Shown here piece by piece: positions 8,907 through 20,857 of a stretch of DNA of 64,000 nt. The DNA is from Pseudooceanicola sp. HF7. Lineage in GTDB: Bacteria; Pseudomonadota; Alphaproteobacteria; Rhodobacterales; Rhodobacteraceae. The stretch lies in assembly GCF_011806405.1 (NCBI RefSeq), contig NZ_JAATOW010000022.1, forward strand, positions 1 to 64,000, given 5' to 3'. The notes below the pieces were generated by a model that saw only the letters and a list, made by a program, of their open reading frames with translations, did no database searches and had not been told where the DNA came from. Every line of letters begins with the position of its first letter. The stretch's first letter is position 1. The position numbers and the translations under genes are program-made.

Positions 8907-10132
8907 GAGCGGTAATCCGCGTTGATGGAGATGTAGCCATGGGTCAGGTCGCAGGTCCAGACGGTGGCGGTGCCCCCGCCAAGGCCCAGGTCGACAGAGA
9001 TGTTGATCTCTTGTTCCTTCATGACGGCCGCGCCCTGTTCCTCGCGGTAGTCGGGCGAGACCCAGCCATTCTCGGCCACAAGGATATCGCCGAACCGGAT
9101 GGTCAGCAGGTCACGATCCGCCGCCGCGCCGCTCTTGCCGATGGCCATGACGACGCGCCCCCAGTTGGGATCCTCGCCAGCGATGGCGGTCTTGATCAGC
9201 GGGGAATTGGCGATGGCCATGGCATGGGTGCGCGCGTCCGCATCGGAGGCCGCGCCTGAGACATGGACCTCTACGAACTTGGTGGCACCTTCGCCGTCCT
9301 TCACCACCTGGTGGCTCAGGTCCAGCATTACGCCGCGCAGGGCCTCGATAAAGGCGGTGCTTTCCGCCGTGACCTCGACCCCGGAAGCGCCCGTGGCACC
9401 CATCAGCAGCGTGTCGGAGGTCGATGTATCGCTGTCCACCGTGATGCAGTTGAAAGTCACGTCAGTCAGTGCGCTCAGCATGGCCTGCAGGGCGCTGCGT
9501 TCCACCTTCGCATCGGTGAAGATATAGACCAGCATCGTCGCCATGTCGGGCGCGATCATGCCGGACCCCTTGGCAATCCCAGCGATCTTCACCGTGCCGC
9601 CCGGAAGCTCCACCGTGGCGGAAGCGCCCTTGGGGAAGGTGTCCGTTGTCATGATGGCCAGCGCGGCCTCTTCGATCTTGCCGCCGTCCTGCGCCGCGAT
9701 CAGCTCATCGACCTTGGCGATGATCCGGTCGTGGGGCAGTCTTTCGCCGATCACGCCAGTAGAGCTGGTGAAGACGCGGGTGGCGGGCAGGCCGGTGGCA
9801 CCTGCCACGGCCTCGCAGATGGCAGAGACCGAGCCGTCGCCGGCTCGGCCTGTGAAGGCATTGGAATTGCCCGAGTTCACGATGATGGCCGCGCCTTCCG
9901 AGGCGTCGCCCCCGACTTTCGCCTGGCAGTCCAGCACGTTGGCGGACCGGGTCTTGGACCGGGTGAAAACCCCCGCGACGCTGCTTCCTGCATCAAGCAT
10001 CGCCAGCATGACGTCACGTCGTCCCTGGTAGCGTACCCCGGCCTCGGCGGTGGCGAAACGCACACCGTCGATCACGGGAAGGTCAGGAAAGGCGGCGGGC
10101 GCCAAGGGGGATGTCGGGATCTTGCCGGCCAT
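8903..10132 (-). CDS. argJ: Bifunctional ornithine acetyltransferase/N-acetylglutamate synthase ArgJ
   Basis: A 409-residue enzyme of arginine biosynthesis that moves the acetyl group from N-acetylornithine to glutamate, closing the cyclic pathway. Key features are AAIIVNSGNSNAFTG (about 81-95) and FTSSTGVIGE (about 121-130). The autocatalytic cleavage site is in MATMLV, between Ala198 and Thr199, Thr199 becoming the nucleophile of the beta chain. The protein ends with the conserved HGYISINADYRS. It lies in a minus-strand operon between the PPIase gene (7-base gap) and mutT (4-base overlap). All key residues are present. Confidence 0.95.
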   Translation of the reverse strand: MAGKIPTSPLAPAAFPDLPVIDGVRFATAEAGVRYQGRRDVMLAMLDAGSSVAGVFTRSKTRSANVLDCQAKVGGDASEGAAIIVNSGNSNAFTGRAGDGSVSAICEAVAGATGLPATRVFTSSTGVIGERLPHDRIIAKVDELIAAQDGGKIEEAALAIMTTDTFPKGASATVELPGGTVKIAGIAKGSGMIAPDMATMLVYIFTDAKVERSALQAMLSALTDVTFNCITVDSDTSTSDTLLMGATGASGVEVTAESTAFIEALRGVMLDLSHQVVKDGEGATKFVEVHVSGAASDADARTHAMAIANSPLIKTAIAGEDPNWGRVVMAIGKSGAAADRDLLTIRFGDILVAENGWVSPDYREEQGAAVMKEQEINISVDLGLGGGTATVWTCDLTHGYISINADYRS

Positions 10133-10139
10133 CAGTGGG

Positions 10140-11024
10140 TCACTCCAACATGGTCATGGTGTCGAGCACGGAGGGATCGATCGCCTCGGCACCGGATTTG
10201 TCCACATCACCATTTGCAGCGAGCTCGTCAATATATTCAGAGGTCACCTGCTCCTGAAGTTGGGCGCGCAGTTCCTCCGCGACATCTTCGAATGCCGGGG
10301 CCTGCTTGCGGGTGTCCATCAGCTTGATGACATGCCAGCCGAAGTTGGATTGGACCGGCTCAGAGATTTCGCCGGGCTCCAGGGCGCGCATGGCTTCGTC
10401 GAAGGGCTGAACCGTCATGCCTTCGGTCATCCAGCCCAGATCGCCGCCGTTCGGGGCGCTCGGACCGGTGGAATTGTCACGCGCCAGCTTGGCGAAGTCT
10501 GTACCGGCTTGATACTGCTCGATAATATCCTTCGCCTCTTCCTCAGTTTCCACAAGGATATGGGCGGCGTTGTATTCTTCCTGGGGCTCGTAGCCATCGC
10601 CGTATTGGTCGTTGTATGCCTGTTTCAGCATGTCTTCGGTGATGGTGTTTTCCAGGTGATGGGACAGCGACACGGCTGCCATCAGGGACCGCTGGGAGTT
10701 CTCCAGGGTCACCGCGACAGAGGGCGGGACCTCTCCGTCATAAGCCTGTTGCAGAAGCTCCTGGTTCACCAGCTGGTCAAGGAGACCGGGGAAAAGGACG
10801 CCCACGGGCATCTGAGCATATTGCTCCGGCAGGGAGGCCCGTGCAGCGATCAGGTTGCCGACCGTGATTTCCGTGTCGCCGACGGTCGCAAGCACGGTGC
10901 CCACGTCGACATCGGCCGGGGCCTCTGCGGTTGTTTCGGCGGGTGCGTTGGTCTGGTCCTGGGCAAAGGCAGCGACAGGCAGGGCGGCCGCGACAAGCGC
11001 GACACGAGCAAGACGATGCAACAT
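10140..11024 (-). CDS. Exported parvulin-type peptidyl-prolyl isomerase
   Basis: A 294-residue PpiC/SurA-like foldase. It has a cleavable signal peptide ending AAFA-QDQ at about residue 22. An N-terminal SurA-like helical chaperone region follows, then the rotamase domain at about 155-250 with AAHILVETEEEAKDI, DNSTGPSAPNGGDLGW and the final FGWHVIKL motif. The location should be the periplasm. It probably helps outer-membrane or secreted proteins fold. It is transcribed ahead of argJ and mutT and divergently from secA, which may be more than coincidence because SecA delivers its clients. Confidence 0.9.
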   Translation of the reverse strand: MLHRLARVALVAAALPVAAFAQDQTNAPAETTAEAPADVDVGTVLATVGDTEITVGNLIAARASLPEQYAQMPVGVLFPGLLDQLVNQELLQQAYDGEVPPSVAVTLENSQRSLMAAVSLSHHLENTITEDMLKQAYNDQYGDGYEPQEEYNAAHILVETEEEAKDIIEQYQAGTDFAKLARDNSTGPSAPNGGDLGWMTEGMTVQPFDEAMRALEPGEISEPVQSNFGWHVIKLMDTRKQAPAFEDVAEELRAQLQEQVTSEYIDELAANGDVDKSGAEAIDPSVLDTMTMLE

Positions 11025-11198
11025 TGATTTTCCTTCCCTTGGCCGCGTTGGGGCGCGGCGTTGACACTTCAGGGTACGCCCACTACATCGCCTTATGGCA
11101 AAGGGCCGGGCGGCCCGTTCGGGCCCTGTCTACGGGTCTTGGACCCTCCGCACAAGCTGGCCTGACTCACGATGGCGTCACAAAGCGGAAAGTAGAGC

Positions 11199-13910
<2,712 letters not shown>

Positions 13911-14026
13911 TGTGATGGCAACTTGCTTGGCGGCGGTGGCGGTGCATTGCCGCCCCGCGCGTGCCGGGTTGTAAATCCCTCTGCAGCCGCCAAGACTTGC
14001 TGCGGAAGGATCTGACGGGGGCATTC

Positions 14027-15574
14027 ATGTGGTATCTTCGTGCGGCACTGGGTGCCGCACTCTCTTTCTTCTGTGCCACGATTGCCCTTGCGCAGGACGT
14101 GACGCTGACCTCCCGCGACGGGTCGGTCGAGGTGGCGGGAAACCTGCTGGGGTTCGATGGTGAATTCTACCGGGTGGTTACGGACTTTGGCGTCCTTACG
14201 CTGGATGGCTCAGGCGTGCTTTGTGACGGCCCGGGCTGTCCGAACCTAGAGGATTTCGTGGCGCAGCTGACCATCTCGGGGGCGGCGACCATCGGAACGG
14301 TGCTCATGCCCGCGCTGGTCGAAGGCTTTGCGCTGCGCCATGGCTACGGGATCGAGCGCAGCGACCTGTCGGACCAGGAGGTGCTTTATGCACTCAGCGA
14401 TTCCGAACGGCGCATCGGGGCTTTCACGATCCGCAGCTCCGACACCGATGACGGGTTTCTTGACCTCCTGAATGAGGAAACGGACCTGGTCATGGCCCAG
14501 CGGGAGATCCGTGGCGCAGAGCTTCTGGCGGCGCGGCAGGCGGGCTTGGGGGATCTGAACCGGCCTGGCCGTCAAAGGGTTCTGGCGTTGGACGCCGTGG
14601 TGCCCATTGTCTGGCCCGGCAACCGGGTCGAACAGATCACCATGCCGCAGTTGGCTGGATTGCTGATCGGGCAGATCACCAACTGGCAAGAGCTGGGCGG
14701 CCCGGATGCGCCCATTGCCGTTCATATGCGCAGCCTGTCCTCCGGCCTTGGGCAATCGGTGCAGGACAAGTTCCTGGGCCCGGACCAGAGCATCGCCGAA
14801 GGCGTCATCCAGCATGACAGCGATACGGAGCTTCTGCGCGCGGTGCTTGACGATCCATTCGCCATCGGTCTGGCCAGTTCCAGCAGCGTGGGCTCTGCTG
14901 TCGGGCTTGGGATCGGCGGGGAATGCGGCTTTGCCCTGACTGCCAGCCGCCGCAATGCCAAGACAGAGGATTACCCCCTGACCGCGCCGCTGTTCCTGTA
15001 TCAGCCGGCGCGCCGTCTGCCCAAGCTGGCGCGGGAGTTTCTGGCCTATACGGCCTCCCCCCAGGCGCAATACGTGATCCGTCGCGCCGGTTTCACGGAC
15101 CAGCTGCCCGAAGAGGTCCCGATCACGGATCAGGGGGATCGCTTTGCCAATGCCATCGCCCGCGCCGGGGAAGAGGTGAGCCTGCCCCAGCTTCAGGAAA
15201 TGGTAGAGACCCTGCGCCCCATGAAGCGCCTGACATTGTCCTTCCGTTTCGCGCCGGGCTCCATCCAGCTGGATGCACAGTCGCGCTCCAACATTCGCCT
15301 GCTTGCCGAGGCGCTGGAAAGCGGCCTTTACGATGGGCGAGAGGTCCTGCTTGCCGGGTTCTCCGACGGGGCCGGAACTGCCGAGGTCAACAGGGATATC
15401 TCTGCCCGCCGCGCACAGGCGGTGGAGCGGGCCCTTCTGGCGACCATGCAGACCTTCGATTCCGCCCGGATCACGCTGGGGACCACCGCCTTTGGTGAGG
15501 CGATGCCGATGGCCTGCGATGACAGTGAATGGGGCCGCGGCGTGAACCGCAGGGTCGAGGTCTGGGTGCGCTAG
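14027..15574 (+). CDS. PstS-like substrate-binding protein fused to a C-terminal OmpA domain
   Basis: A 515-residue exported protein. The signal peptide is MWYLRAALGAALSFFCATIALA. The central part (about 80-370) resembles phosphate-type solute-binding proteins: TISGAATIGTVLMPALVEGF, ITNWQELGGPDAP, and a PARRLPKLAREFLAYTASPQAQYVI segment. The C-terminus (about 400-515) is an OmpA/MotB-like peptidoglycan-binding domain with FAPGSIQLDAQSRSNI and the NRDISARRAQAV motif. This suggests a binding protein tethered to the cell wall. Neither a Pst permease nor its ATPase is nearby, so transport by this locus is not implied. The frame is open further upstream, but the signal peptide fixes the start. Its stop shares CTAG with the convergent iclR stop. 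Confidence 0.8.
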   Translation: MWYLRAALGAALSFFCATIALAQDVTLTSRDGSVEVAGNLLGFDGEFYRVVTDFGVLTLDGSGVLCDGPGCPNLEDFVAQLTISGAATIGTVLMPALVEGFALRHGYGIERSDLSDQEVLYALSDSERRIGAFTIRSSDTDDGFLDLLNEETDLVMAQREIRGAELLAARQAGLGDLNRPGRQRVLALDAVVPIVWPGNRVEQITMPQLAGLLIGQITNWQELGGPDAPIAVHMRSLSSGLGQSVQDKFLGPDQSIAEGVIQHDSDTELLRAVLDDPFAIGLASSSSVGSAVGLGIGGECGFALTASRRNAKTEDYPLTAPLFLYQPARRLPKLAREFLAYTASPQAQYVIRRAGFTDQLPEEVPITDQGDRFANAIARAGEEVSLPQLQEMVETLRPMKRLTLSFRFAPGSIQLDAQSRSNIRLLAEALESGLYDGREVLLAGFSDGAGTAEVNRDISARRAQAVERALLATMQTFDSARITLGTTAFGEAMPMACDDSEWGRGVNRRVEVWVR

Positions 15575-16341
15575 GGGGCTTTCCCGCCCATTGCCTGAGT
15601 AAGCTCCGTTGCGATCCGCGTTACCACCTCTGCACAGCGCAGGACCTTCTCCGGTGTCATCCGTGCTGCCAGCCCAGAGACGGAAATCGCGCAGGCTGGT
15701 TCCCCTTCCGGTCCCCAGACCACGGCCGCGACGCAACGCAGGCCGATCACGTATTCCTCGTCATCCAATGCCCAGCCCTGCTGGCGGATGCGCGCCATCT
15801 CTGCCTGGACGGCCTCTGGCCGGGTCAGGCTATGGGCCGTGGCCGCGCGGAAACCGTGGCGGCGGATCATGCGATCCACGTCCTCGTCGGACCGTGTGGC
15901 CAGGATCGCCTTGCCCATGCCGGAGCACAGCACAGGAACGCGTCCGCCCGGGGGAGAGATCGCGCGCATGATCTCCCGGCTCTCTGCCTGCGAGATGGTG
16001 ATGACCTCTCCGTCCTCGATGACGCCAAGGTTCGCGGTTTCGCGGGTGGCGTCGCGCAGGCGGCGCAGGAAGGGCACGGCCGGGGCCACCAGGTTGCGCG
16101 ACAGGACGTAGGCCGCGCCAACCGCATGGGCCTTGCGCCCCACGTGCCAGGTCCCGGTGGCGGCGTCGCATTGCAGGAAACCGCGTTGCTCCAGCGTGGT
16201 CAGCAGGCGGTGCGTGGTAGAGGGTGCCAGCCCGGCGCGCCGCGCGACCTCTGACAAGCGCAGGCCATCTGCCTCTGCCGCGACAAGCTCCAGCAGGCGC
16301 AGGGCTCTGTCCACCGATTGCACGACCTGCCCATCCGACAC
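15571..16341 (-). CDS. IclR-family regulator, probably of malate synthase
   Basis: A 256-residue regulator. An N-terminal winged helix-turn-helix ([21 protein letters not shown], then [19 protein letters not shown]) is followed by an IclR effector domain with [10 protein letters not shown] and [14 protein letters not shown] start at 16341 is chosen because GGAAAGGG lies six bases upstream and the protein then begins [17 protein letters not shown], as family members do. The frame is open further upstream but contains the putative operator. The gene is divergent from glcB, which fits control of glyoxylate/glycolate use. The binding ligand is unknown. Confidence 0.85.
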   Translation of the reverse strand: MSDGQVVQSVDRALRLLELVAAEADGLRLSEVARRAGLAPSTTHRLLTTLEQRGFLQCDAATGTWHVGRKAHAVGAAYVLSRNLVAPAVPFLRRLRDATRETANLGVIEDGEVITISQAESREIMRAISPPGGRVPVLCSGMGKAILATRSDEDVDRMIRRHGFRAATAHSLTRPEAVQAEMARIRQQGWALDDEEYVIGLRCVAAVVWGPEGEPACAISVSGLAARMTPEKVLRCAEVVTRIATELTQAMGGKAP

Positions 16342-16350
16342 CGCCACCCC

Positions 16351-16403
16351 TTTCCACTTTACGCGTTTCCATTTTGCGGAGTCACCTTTCCACATCGTGG
16401 AAA
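16351..16403. promoter_or_regulatory. Putative IclR operator, TTTCCAC repeats
   Basis: The perfect inverted repeat TTTCCAC-ATC-GTGGAAA is at 16387-16403. Two further half-sites, TTTCCAC at 16351 and TTTCCA at 16366, lie toward the regulator start. This lies in the iclR-glcB divergent gap, as expected for an autoregulated IclR that also controls glcB. Confidence 0.6.
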
Positions 16404-16474
16404 TCCATGCAAATGGCGGTCGCCAGGCCTGGGTAAGCGGATATAGTGCGGGCAACAGAATGATGAGAGTTGCC

Positions 16475-18628
16475 ATGACCCAATACGTGACCCGCGCCGG
16501 TCTTTCGGTTGCACAAGAGCTGGCCGCGCTGGTGGAAGAACAGGTCCTGCCCGGCCTCGACATCACGGCAGAGGCCTTCTGGGGCGGTTTCGCCCGCCTG
16601 CTCAGCACCCTTGCGCCGGAAAACCTGAGGCTGCTGGAAGTCCGTGAGACCATGCAGGCAGAGATCGACGCCTGGCTCACTGCCCGCAAGGGCCAGCCCT
16701 GGGATGCGGAGGCCTATCGCGCTTTCCTGGAAAAGATCGGTTACATCGTGCCCGAGGGCCCGGATTTCCAGATCGGCACCGAATCCGTCGACCCGGAGAT
16801 CGCCACCATCGCGGGGCCGCAGCTTGTGGTGCCGGTGATGAACGCCCGTTTCGCGCTGAACGCCGCCAACGCTCGCTGGGGCTCTCTCTATGACGCGCTT
16901 TACGGTACTGATGCCATCCCCGGCGCGCCGGAGGGCAAGGGATATGACCAAGCCCGCGGCAAGCAGGTGATGGCCTGGGCCGCGGAGTTCCTAGACCTGG
17001 CCGTGCCGCTGAAAAGCGCCAGCCATGCCGAGGTGACCGCCTACCGCCGCGAGGGCGAGGCGCTGGTGGCCGAAGTCGATGGGGCCCTCCATGGCTTCAA
17101 GACTCCGTCGGTCTTCGTGGGCTACACGGAAGAGGGCGATACGGCTTCTTACCTGTTGCAGCAAAACGGGCTGCACATCGTTCTGGAAATCGACCCCTCC
17201 CACCCGGTCGGCCGGGACAGTGCCTCTGGCCTGCGGGATGTACGCATGGAAGCGGCCCTGACCGCGATCCAGGATTGCGAGGATTCCGTTGCCGCCGTGG
17301 ACGCCCAGGACAAGACTGAGGTCTATGCCAACTGGCTGGGCCTGATGAAAGGCGACCTGACGGAGACCTTCGAAAAGGGCGGCCAGTCGATGACCCGCTG
17401 CCTGACCCCCGACGTGACCTTCACGGCCCCCGGTGGGGAAGAGATCACCCTGCAGGGCCGGTCCCTTCAGCTGGTGCGCAACGTCGGTCACCTCATGACC
17501 ACCGATGCGGTGCTGTTCGAGGGCGAAGAAGTGCCCGAAGGGATGCTGGATGCCCTGGTGACCGTTGCCTGCGCGATGCATGATCTGAAAAAGACCGAAG
17601 GCCCGCGCAATTCCCGCTGCGGTTCCGTCTACGTGGTGAAGCCCAAGATGCACGGCCCCGAGGAAGTGGCCTTTGCAGAGGCGCTCTATGCCGGGGTGGA
17701 GGACATCCTCAAGCTGCCGCGCAACACCGTGAAGCTGGGCGTCATGGACGAGGAACGCCGGACGTCCGTGAACCTCAAGGAATGCATCCGGGCCGTGAAA
17801 GACCGGCTGGTCTTCATCAACACCGGCTTCCTCGATCGCACCGGGGACGAGATCCATACCTCCATGCAGGCCGGGGCCTTCATTCCCAAGGGCGAGATGA
17901 AAGATGCCGCCTGGCTGACGGCCTATGAGAACGGCAACGTGGATACCGGCCTTGCGCTTGGCCTCAAGGGCAAGGCGCAGATCGGCAAGGGCATGTGGGC
18001 CAAGCCCGATGTCATGTCGGAAATGCTGGTGGCCAAGCTTGGTCATCCGATGGCCGGCGCCAACACGGCATGGGTGCCTTCGCCCACCGCGGCCGTGCTG
18101 CACGCGACCCATTATCACGAGGTCGACGTGCACGCCCGCCAGGAAGAGCTGAAATCCCGTGCCAAGGCCAGCCTGGACGATCTGCTGACCCCGCCGCTTC
18201 TGTCCGGTCGCAACCTGACAGAGGAGGAGGTCGCCAACGATCTGGACAACAATTGCCAGGGCATCCTGGGCTATGTCGTCCGCTGGATCGACCAGGGTGT
18301 GGGCTGCTCCAAGGTGCCGGACATTCACGATGTGGGCCTGATGGAAGACCGGGCGACGCTGCGGATCTCCTCTCAGTACCTTGCGAACTGGCTGCTGCAC
18401 GGGCTGGTGACGCGCGAACAGGTGGAAGACGCCCTGCGCCGCATGGCGGTGAAGGTCGATGGCCAGAACGCCGGCGATCCAAGCTACAGGCCGATGGCGC
18501 CCGACTTCGACGGTGTGGCCTTCAAGGCTGCGCATGACCTGATCTTCAAGGGGATTGCCCAGCCATCGGGGTACACGGAGCCGCTGCTTCATGCGCGCCG
18601 CCGGGAAGCAAAGGCACTGAACCGCTGA
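16475..18628 (+). CDS. glcB: Malate synthase G
   Basis: A 717-residue TIM-barrel enzyme that condenses glyoxylate with acetyl-CoA to malate, in glycolate/glyoxylate assimilation. The length is that of isoform G (about 720). Signature segments include [34 protein letters not shown], the catalytic region [48 protein letters not shown], and [25 protein letters not shown]. The ATG at 16475 matches the family N-terminus ([12 protein letters not shown]). An in-frame ATG at 16460 is an alternative. No isocitrate lyase gene is in the window. Confidence 0.95.
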   Translation: MTQYVTRAGLSVAQELAALVEEQVLPGLDITAEAFWGGFARLLSTLAPENLRLLEVRETMQAEIDAWLTARKGQPWDAEAYRAFLEKIGYIVPEGPDFQIGTESVDPEIATIAGPQLVVPVMNARFALNAANARWGSLYDALYGTDAIPGAPEGKGYDQARGKQVMAWAAEFLDLAVPLKSASHAEVTAYRREGEALVAEVDGALHGFKTPSVFVGYTEEGDTASYLLQQNGLHIVLEIDPSHPVGRDSASGLRDVRMEAALTAIQDCEDSVAAVDAQDKTEVYANWLGLMKGDLTETFEKGGQSMTRCLTPDVTFTAPGGEEITLQGRSLQLVRNVGHLMTTDAVLFEGEEVPEGMLDALVTVACAMHDLKKTEGPRNSRCGSVYVVKPKMHGPEEVAFAEALYAGVEDILKLPRNTVKLGVMDEERRTSVNLKECIRAVKDRLVFINTGFLDRTGDEIHTSMQAGAFIPKGEMKDAAWLTAYENGNVDTGLALGLKGKAQIGKGMWAKPDVMSEMLVAKLGHPMAGANTAWVPSPTAAVLHATHYHEVDVHARQEELKSRAKASLDDLLTPPLLSGRNLTEEEVANDLDNNCQGILGYVVRWIDQGVGCSKVPDIHDVGLMEDRATLRISSQYLANWLLHGLVTREQVEDALRRMAVKVDGQNAGDPSYRPMAPDFDGVAFKAAHDLIFKGIAQPSGYTEPLLHARRREAKALNR

Positions 18629-18714
18629 AGACGGTGCAACGGCTGGACAATGCGGATGCGCAGGTCCTCAAAGGGGGCGGAAGCCGGGCTTTCCGCCTTC
18701 CCGCCACCCCGTGA

Positions 18715-19470
18715 TCAAAGGTAGCCGTCCGAGCGGAAGCTGAGCTCGCGCGATTTGCCGATGATGATATGATCATGCAGGACGAGGCCGAGCGCATGCG
18801 CTGCGGCCTCGATCTGGTGCGTCATGTCGATATCCGCCTGTGAGGGTGTGGGATCGCCCGATGGGTGGTTGTGCACCAGGATCATGGCAGAGGCGTTGAC
18901 CTGCAGCGCCCGTTTCATGACCTCTCTGGGGTAGACAGGCACGTGATCGATCGTGCCTTCGCCCTGTTCCTCGTCCGCGATCAGAACGTTGCGGCGGTCC
19001 AGGTAGAGAACCCGGAACTGCTCTGTCTCACGGTGGGACATGGCGGTGTGGCAGTAATCCAGCAGAGCATCCCATGAGGACAGTACCTGCCGGTCCATGA
19101 CCTTGGCCCGCGCAAGACGGCGCGCGGCGGCTTCGATCAGCTTCAATTCGCAGACGATGGCATCCCCGACTTCTTCGACCTCCCGCAGGCGGTCGGGCGG
19201 GGCGGTGAGCACGCCGTTGAAATCCCCGAACCGGTCCAACAGGCGCCTTGCCAGGGGCTTCATGTCCCGGCGGGCGTTGGCCCGGAACAGTACCAGCTCA
19301 AGCATCTCGTAGTCGGGCAGGGCTGTCGCGCCGCCCTGCATGAAGCGGTCCCGCAGGCGCTTGCGGTGGTCGCGGATGTAGGATGGCAGGCGCCCCTGCG
19401 GTAGCGGTTCTTCCGGTGCCTCGTCAGCGCCGAAGAGAGACAGGGGGATTTCGCGGAAACCATCGTTCAT
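18715..19470 (-). CDS. radC: RadC family JAB/MPN-domain protein
   Basis: A 251-residue RadC (DUF2466) protein. It has an N-terminal helix-hairpin-helix-like region and a C-terminal metalloprotease-like JAMM domain with the zinc motif HNHPSGDPTPSQAD at residues 200-213 (H-x-H-x7-S-x2-D). FRVLYLDRRN is also typical. The historic link with radiation repair is not well supported, and the biochemical role is unknown. The ATG at 19470 gives the usual length; an in-frame ATG at 19524 would add 18 residues with an unlikely composition. It lies downstream of dnaKJ but has its own start beyond the dnaJ terminator. Confidence 0.88.
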   Translation of the reverse strand: MNDGFREIPLSLFGADEAPEEPLPQGRLPSYIRDHRKRLRDRFMQGGATALPDYEMLELVLFRANARRDMKPLARRLLDRFGDFNGVLTAPPDRLREVEEVGDAIVCELKLIEAAARRLARAKVMDRQVLSSWDALLDYCHTAMSHRETEQFRVLYLDRRNVLIADEEQGEGTIDHVPVYPREVMKRALQVNASAMILVHNHPSGDPTPSQADIDMTHQIEAAAHALGLVLHDHIIIGKSRELSFRSDGYL

Positions 19471-19547
19471 CCGGCAAGGATGGGATGTCCAGGTTAGCAG
19501 ACGGTTAACGCGGTTAAGGCGCAATCCGTCGAGTCGGGCACACCGCC

Positions 19548-19578
19548 AAAAGAAAGGGGCGACCCGAAGGCCGCCCCT
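19548..19578 (-). terminator. Intrinsic terminator of dnaK-dnaJ
   Basis: On the minus strand, AGGGGCG (19578-19572), a 10-base loop and CGCCCCT (19561-19555) are followed by TTCTTTTGG. It lies about 50 bases past the dnaJ stop. Confidence 0.75.
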
Positions 19579-19628
19579 GATGGTCTGAAGATGATCAAAA
19601 ACCGGAACACCGGGACCCGATCACCATG

Positions 19629-20774
19629 TCATCCCTTCATCGAATCCCAGAAGTTCTTCACCGACTTGAAGAAGCCTTCGCTTTCGGGGTTGTTCTCTTC
19701 CGAGAGATCCTCGAACTCGCGCAGGAGCTCCTTCTGGCGCCCGGTAAGGTTTACCGGGGTTTCAACGGCCAGCTCGATGAACATGTCGCCGGAGCCACCG
19801 CCGCGCAGGGCCGGCATGCCCTTGCCACGCAGGCGCATCTGGCGGCCGGACTGGCTGCCTTCGGGGATCTTCACCCGGCTGCGGCCACCGTCGATCGTGG
19901 GCACTTCGATGTCGCCGCCAAGTGCCGCCGCCGTCATGGAAACAGGCACACGACAGAAGAGGTTCACACCTTCGCGCTCGAAGATCGGATGGGCTGCGAC
20001 CTCTATGAAGATATAGAGATCGCCGGAGGGACCGCCGCGCATCCCGGCTTCGCCTGCGCCGGAATGGCGGATGCGGGTGCCGGTTTCAACGCCTGCGGGG
20101 ATGTTCACCGAAAGCGAGCGTTCCCGTTCCACACGGCCCTGGCCATGGCATTCGGAACACGGGTTCTTGATGATCTGCCCAAGGCCCGAACAGGTGGGGC
20201 AGGTGCGCTCCACCGTGAAGAAACCCTGCTGAGCGCGAACCTTGCCCATACCCGAACAGGTCGGGCAGGTCGTCGGTTCGGCCCCGCCCTCGGCACCGGA
20301 GCCTTCACATTTCGTGCAGGTCACGGAGGTGGGGATGTTGATGGATTTCTTGAGACCGGAGTAGGCCTCTTCCAGCGTCACGCGCATGTTGTAGCGCAGG
20401 TCTGCGCCGCGGGTCGCACGCTGGCGACCACCCGGTTGCCGGCCGCCCATGAAATCGCCGAAGAGGTCGTCGAACACGTCCGAGAAGGCAGAGGCGAAAT
20501 CGCCCTGGCCACCAGCACCGGGGCGCGGGCCACCACCGCCCATGCCGCCTTCAAAGGCCGCATGGCCGTAGCGGTCATAGGCCGCCTTCTTGTCGCCGTC
20601 CTTCAGGACTTCGTAAGCCTCGTTGGCTTCCTTGAACTGCTCTTCGGCTTTCGGATTGTCGGCGTTCCGGTCGGGATGCAGCTCTTTAGCCTTCTTGCGA
20701 TAGGCTTTCTTGATCTCCTCCGCGCTGGCCCCCTTCTGGAGGCCGAGAACGTCGTAGTAATCGCGTTTTGCCAC
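19629..20774 (-). CDS. dnaJ: Chaperone DnaJ (Hsp40)
   Basis: A 381-residue type I Hsp40 that delivers substrates to DnaK and stimulates its ATPase. The J-domain with HPD is at about residues 33-35, followed by a Gly/Phe-rich segment. Four CxxCxGxG zinc repeats are complete ([32 protein letters not shown]), and a C-terminal substrate-binding domain follows. The start codon is GTG, with AAGGAAGGG about nine bases upstream. It is the second gene of the dnaK-dnaJ operon; the 83-base gap contains a GGCCGG/CCGGCC hairpin. Confidence 0.96.
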   Translation of the reverse strand: MAKRDYYDVLGLQKGASAEEIKKAYRKKAKELHPDRNADNPKAEEQFKEANEAYEVLKDGDKKAAYDRYGHAAFEGGMGGGGPRPGAGGQGDFASAFSDVFDDLFGDFMGGRQPGGRQRATRGADLRYNMRVTLEEAYSGLKKSINIPTSVTCTKCEGSGAEGGAEPTTCPTCSGMGKVRAQQGFFTVERTCPTCSGLGQIIKNPCSECHGQGRVERERSLSVNIPAGVETGTRIRHSGAGEAGMRGGPSGDLYIFIEVAAHPIFEREGVNLFCRVPVSMTAAALGGDIEVPTIDGGRSRVKIPEGSQSGRQMRLRGKGMPALRGGGSGDMFIELAVETPVNLTGRQKELLREFEDLSEENNPESEGFFKSVKNFWDSMKG

Positions 20775-20857
20775 GTCTGGTCACCCTTCCTTGGAACGTG
20801 AAGGCCGGCCCGCCCGATGGGAGGACCGGCCCCAGAGGTTCCTAGCGGCGGCTAAGC

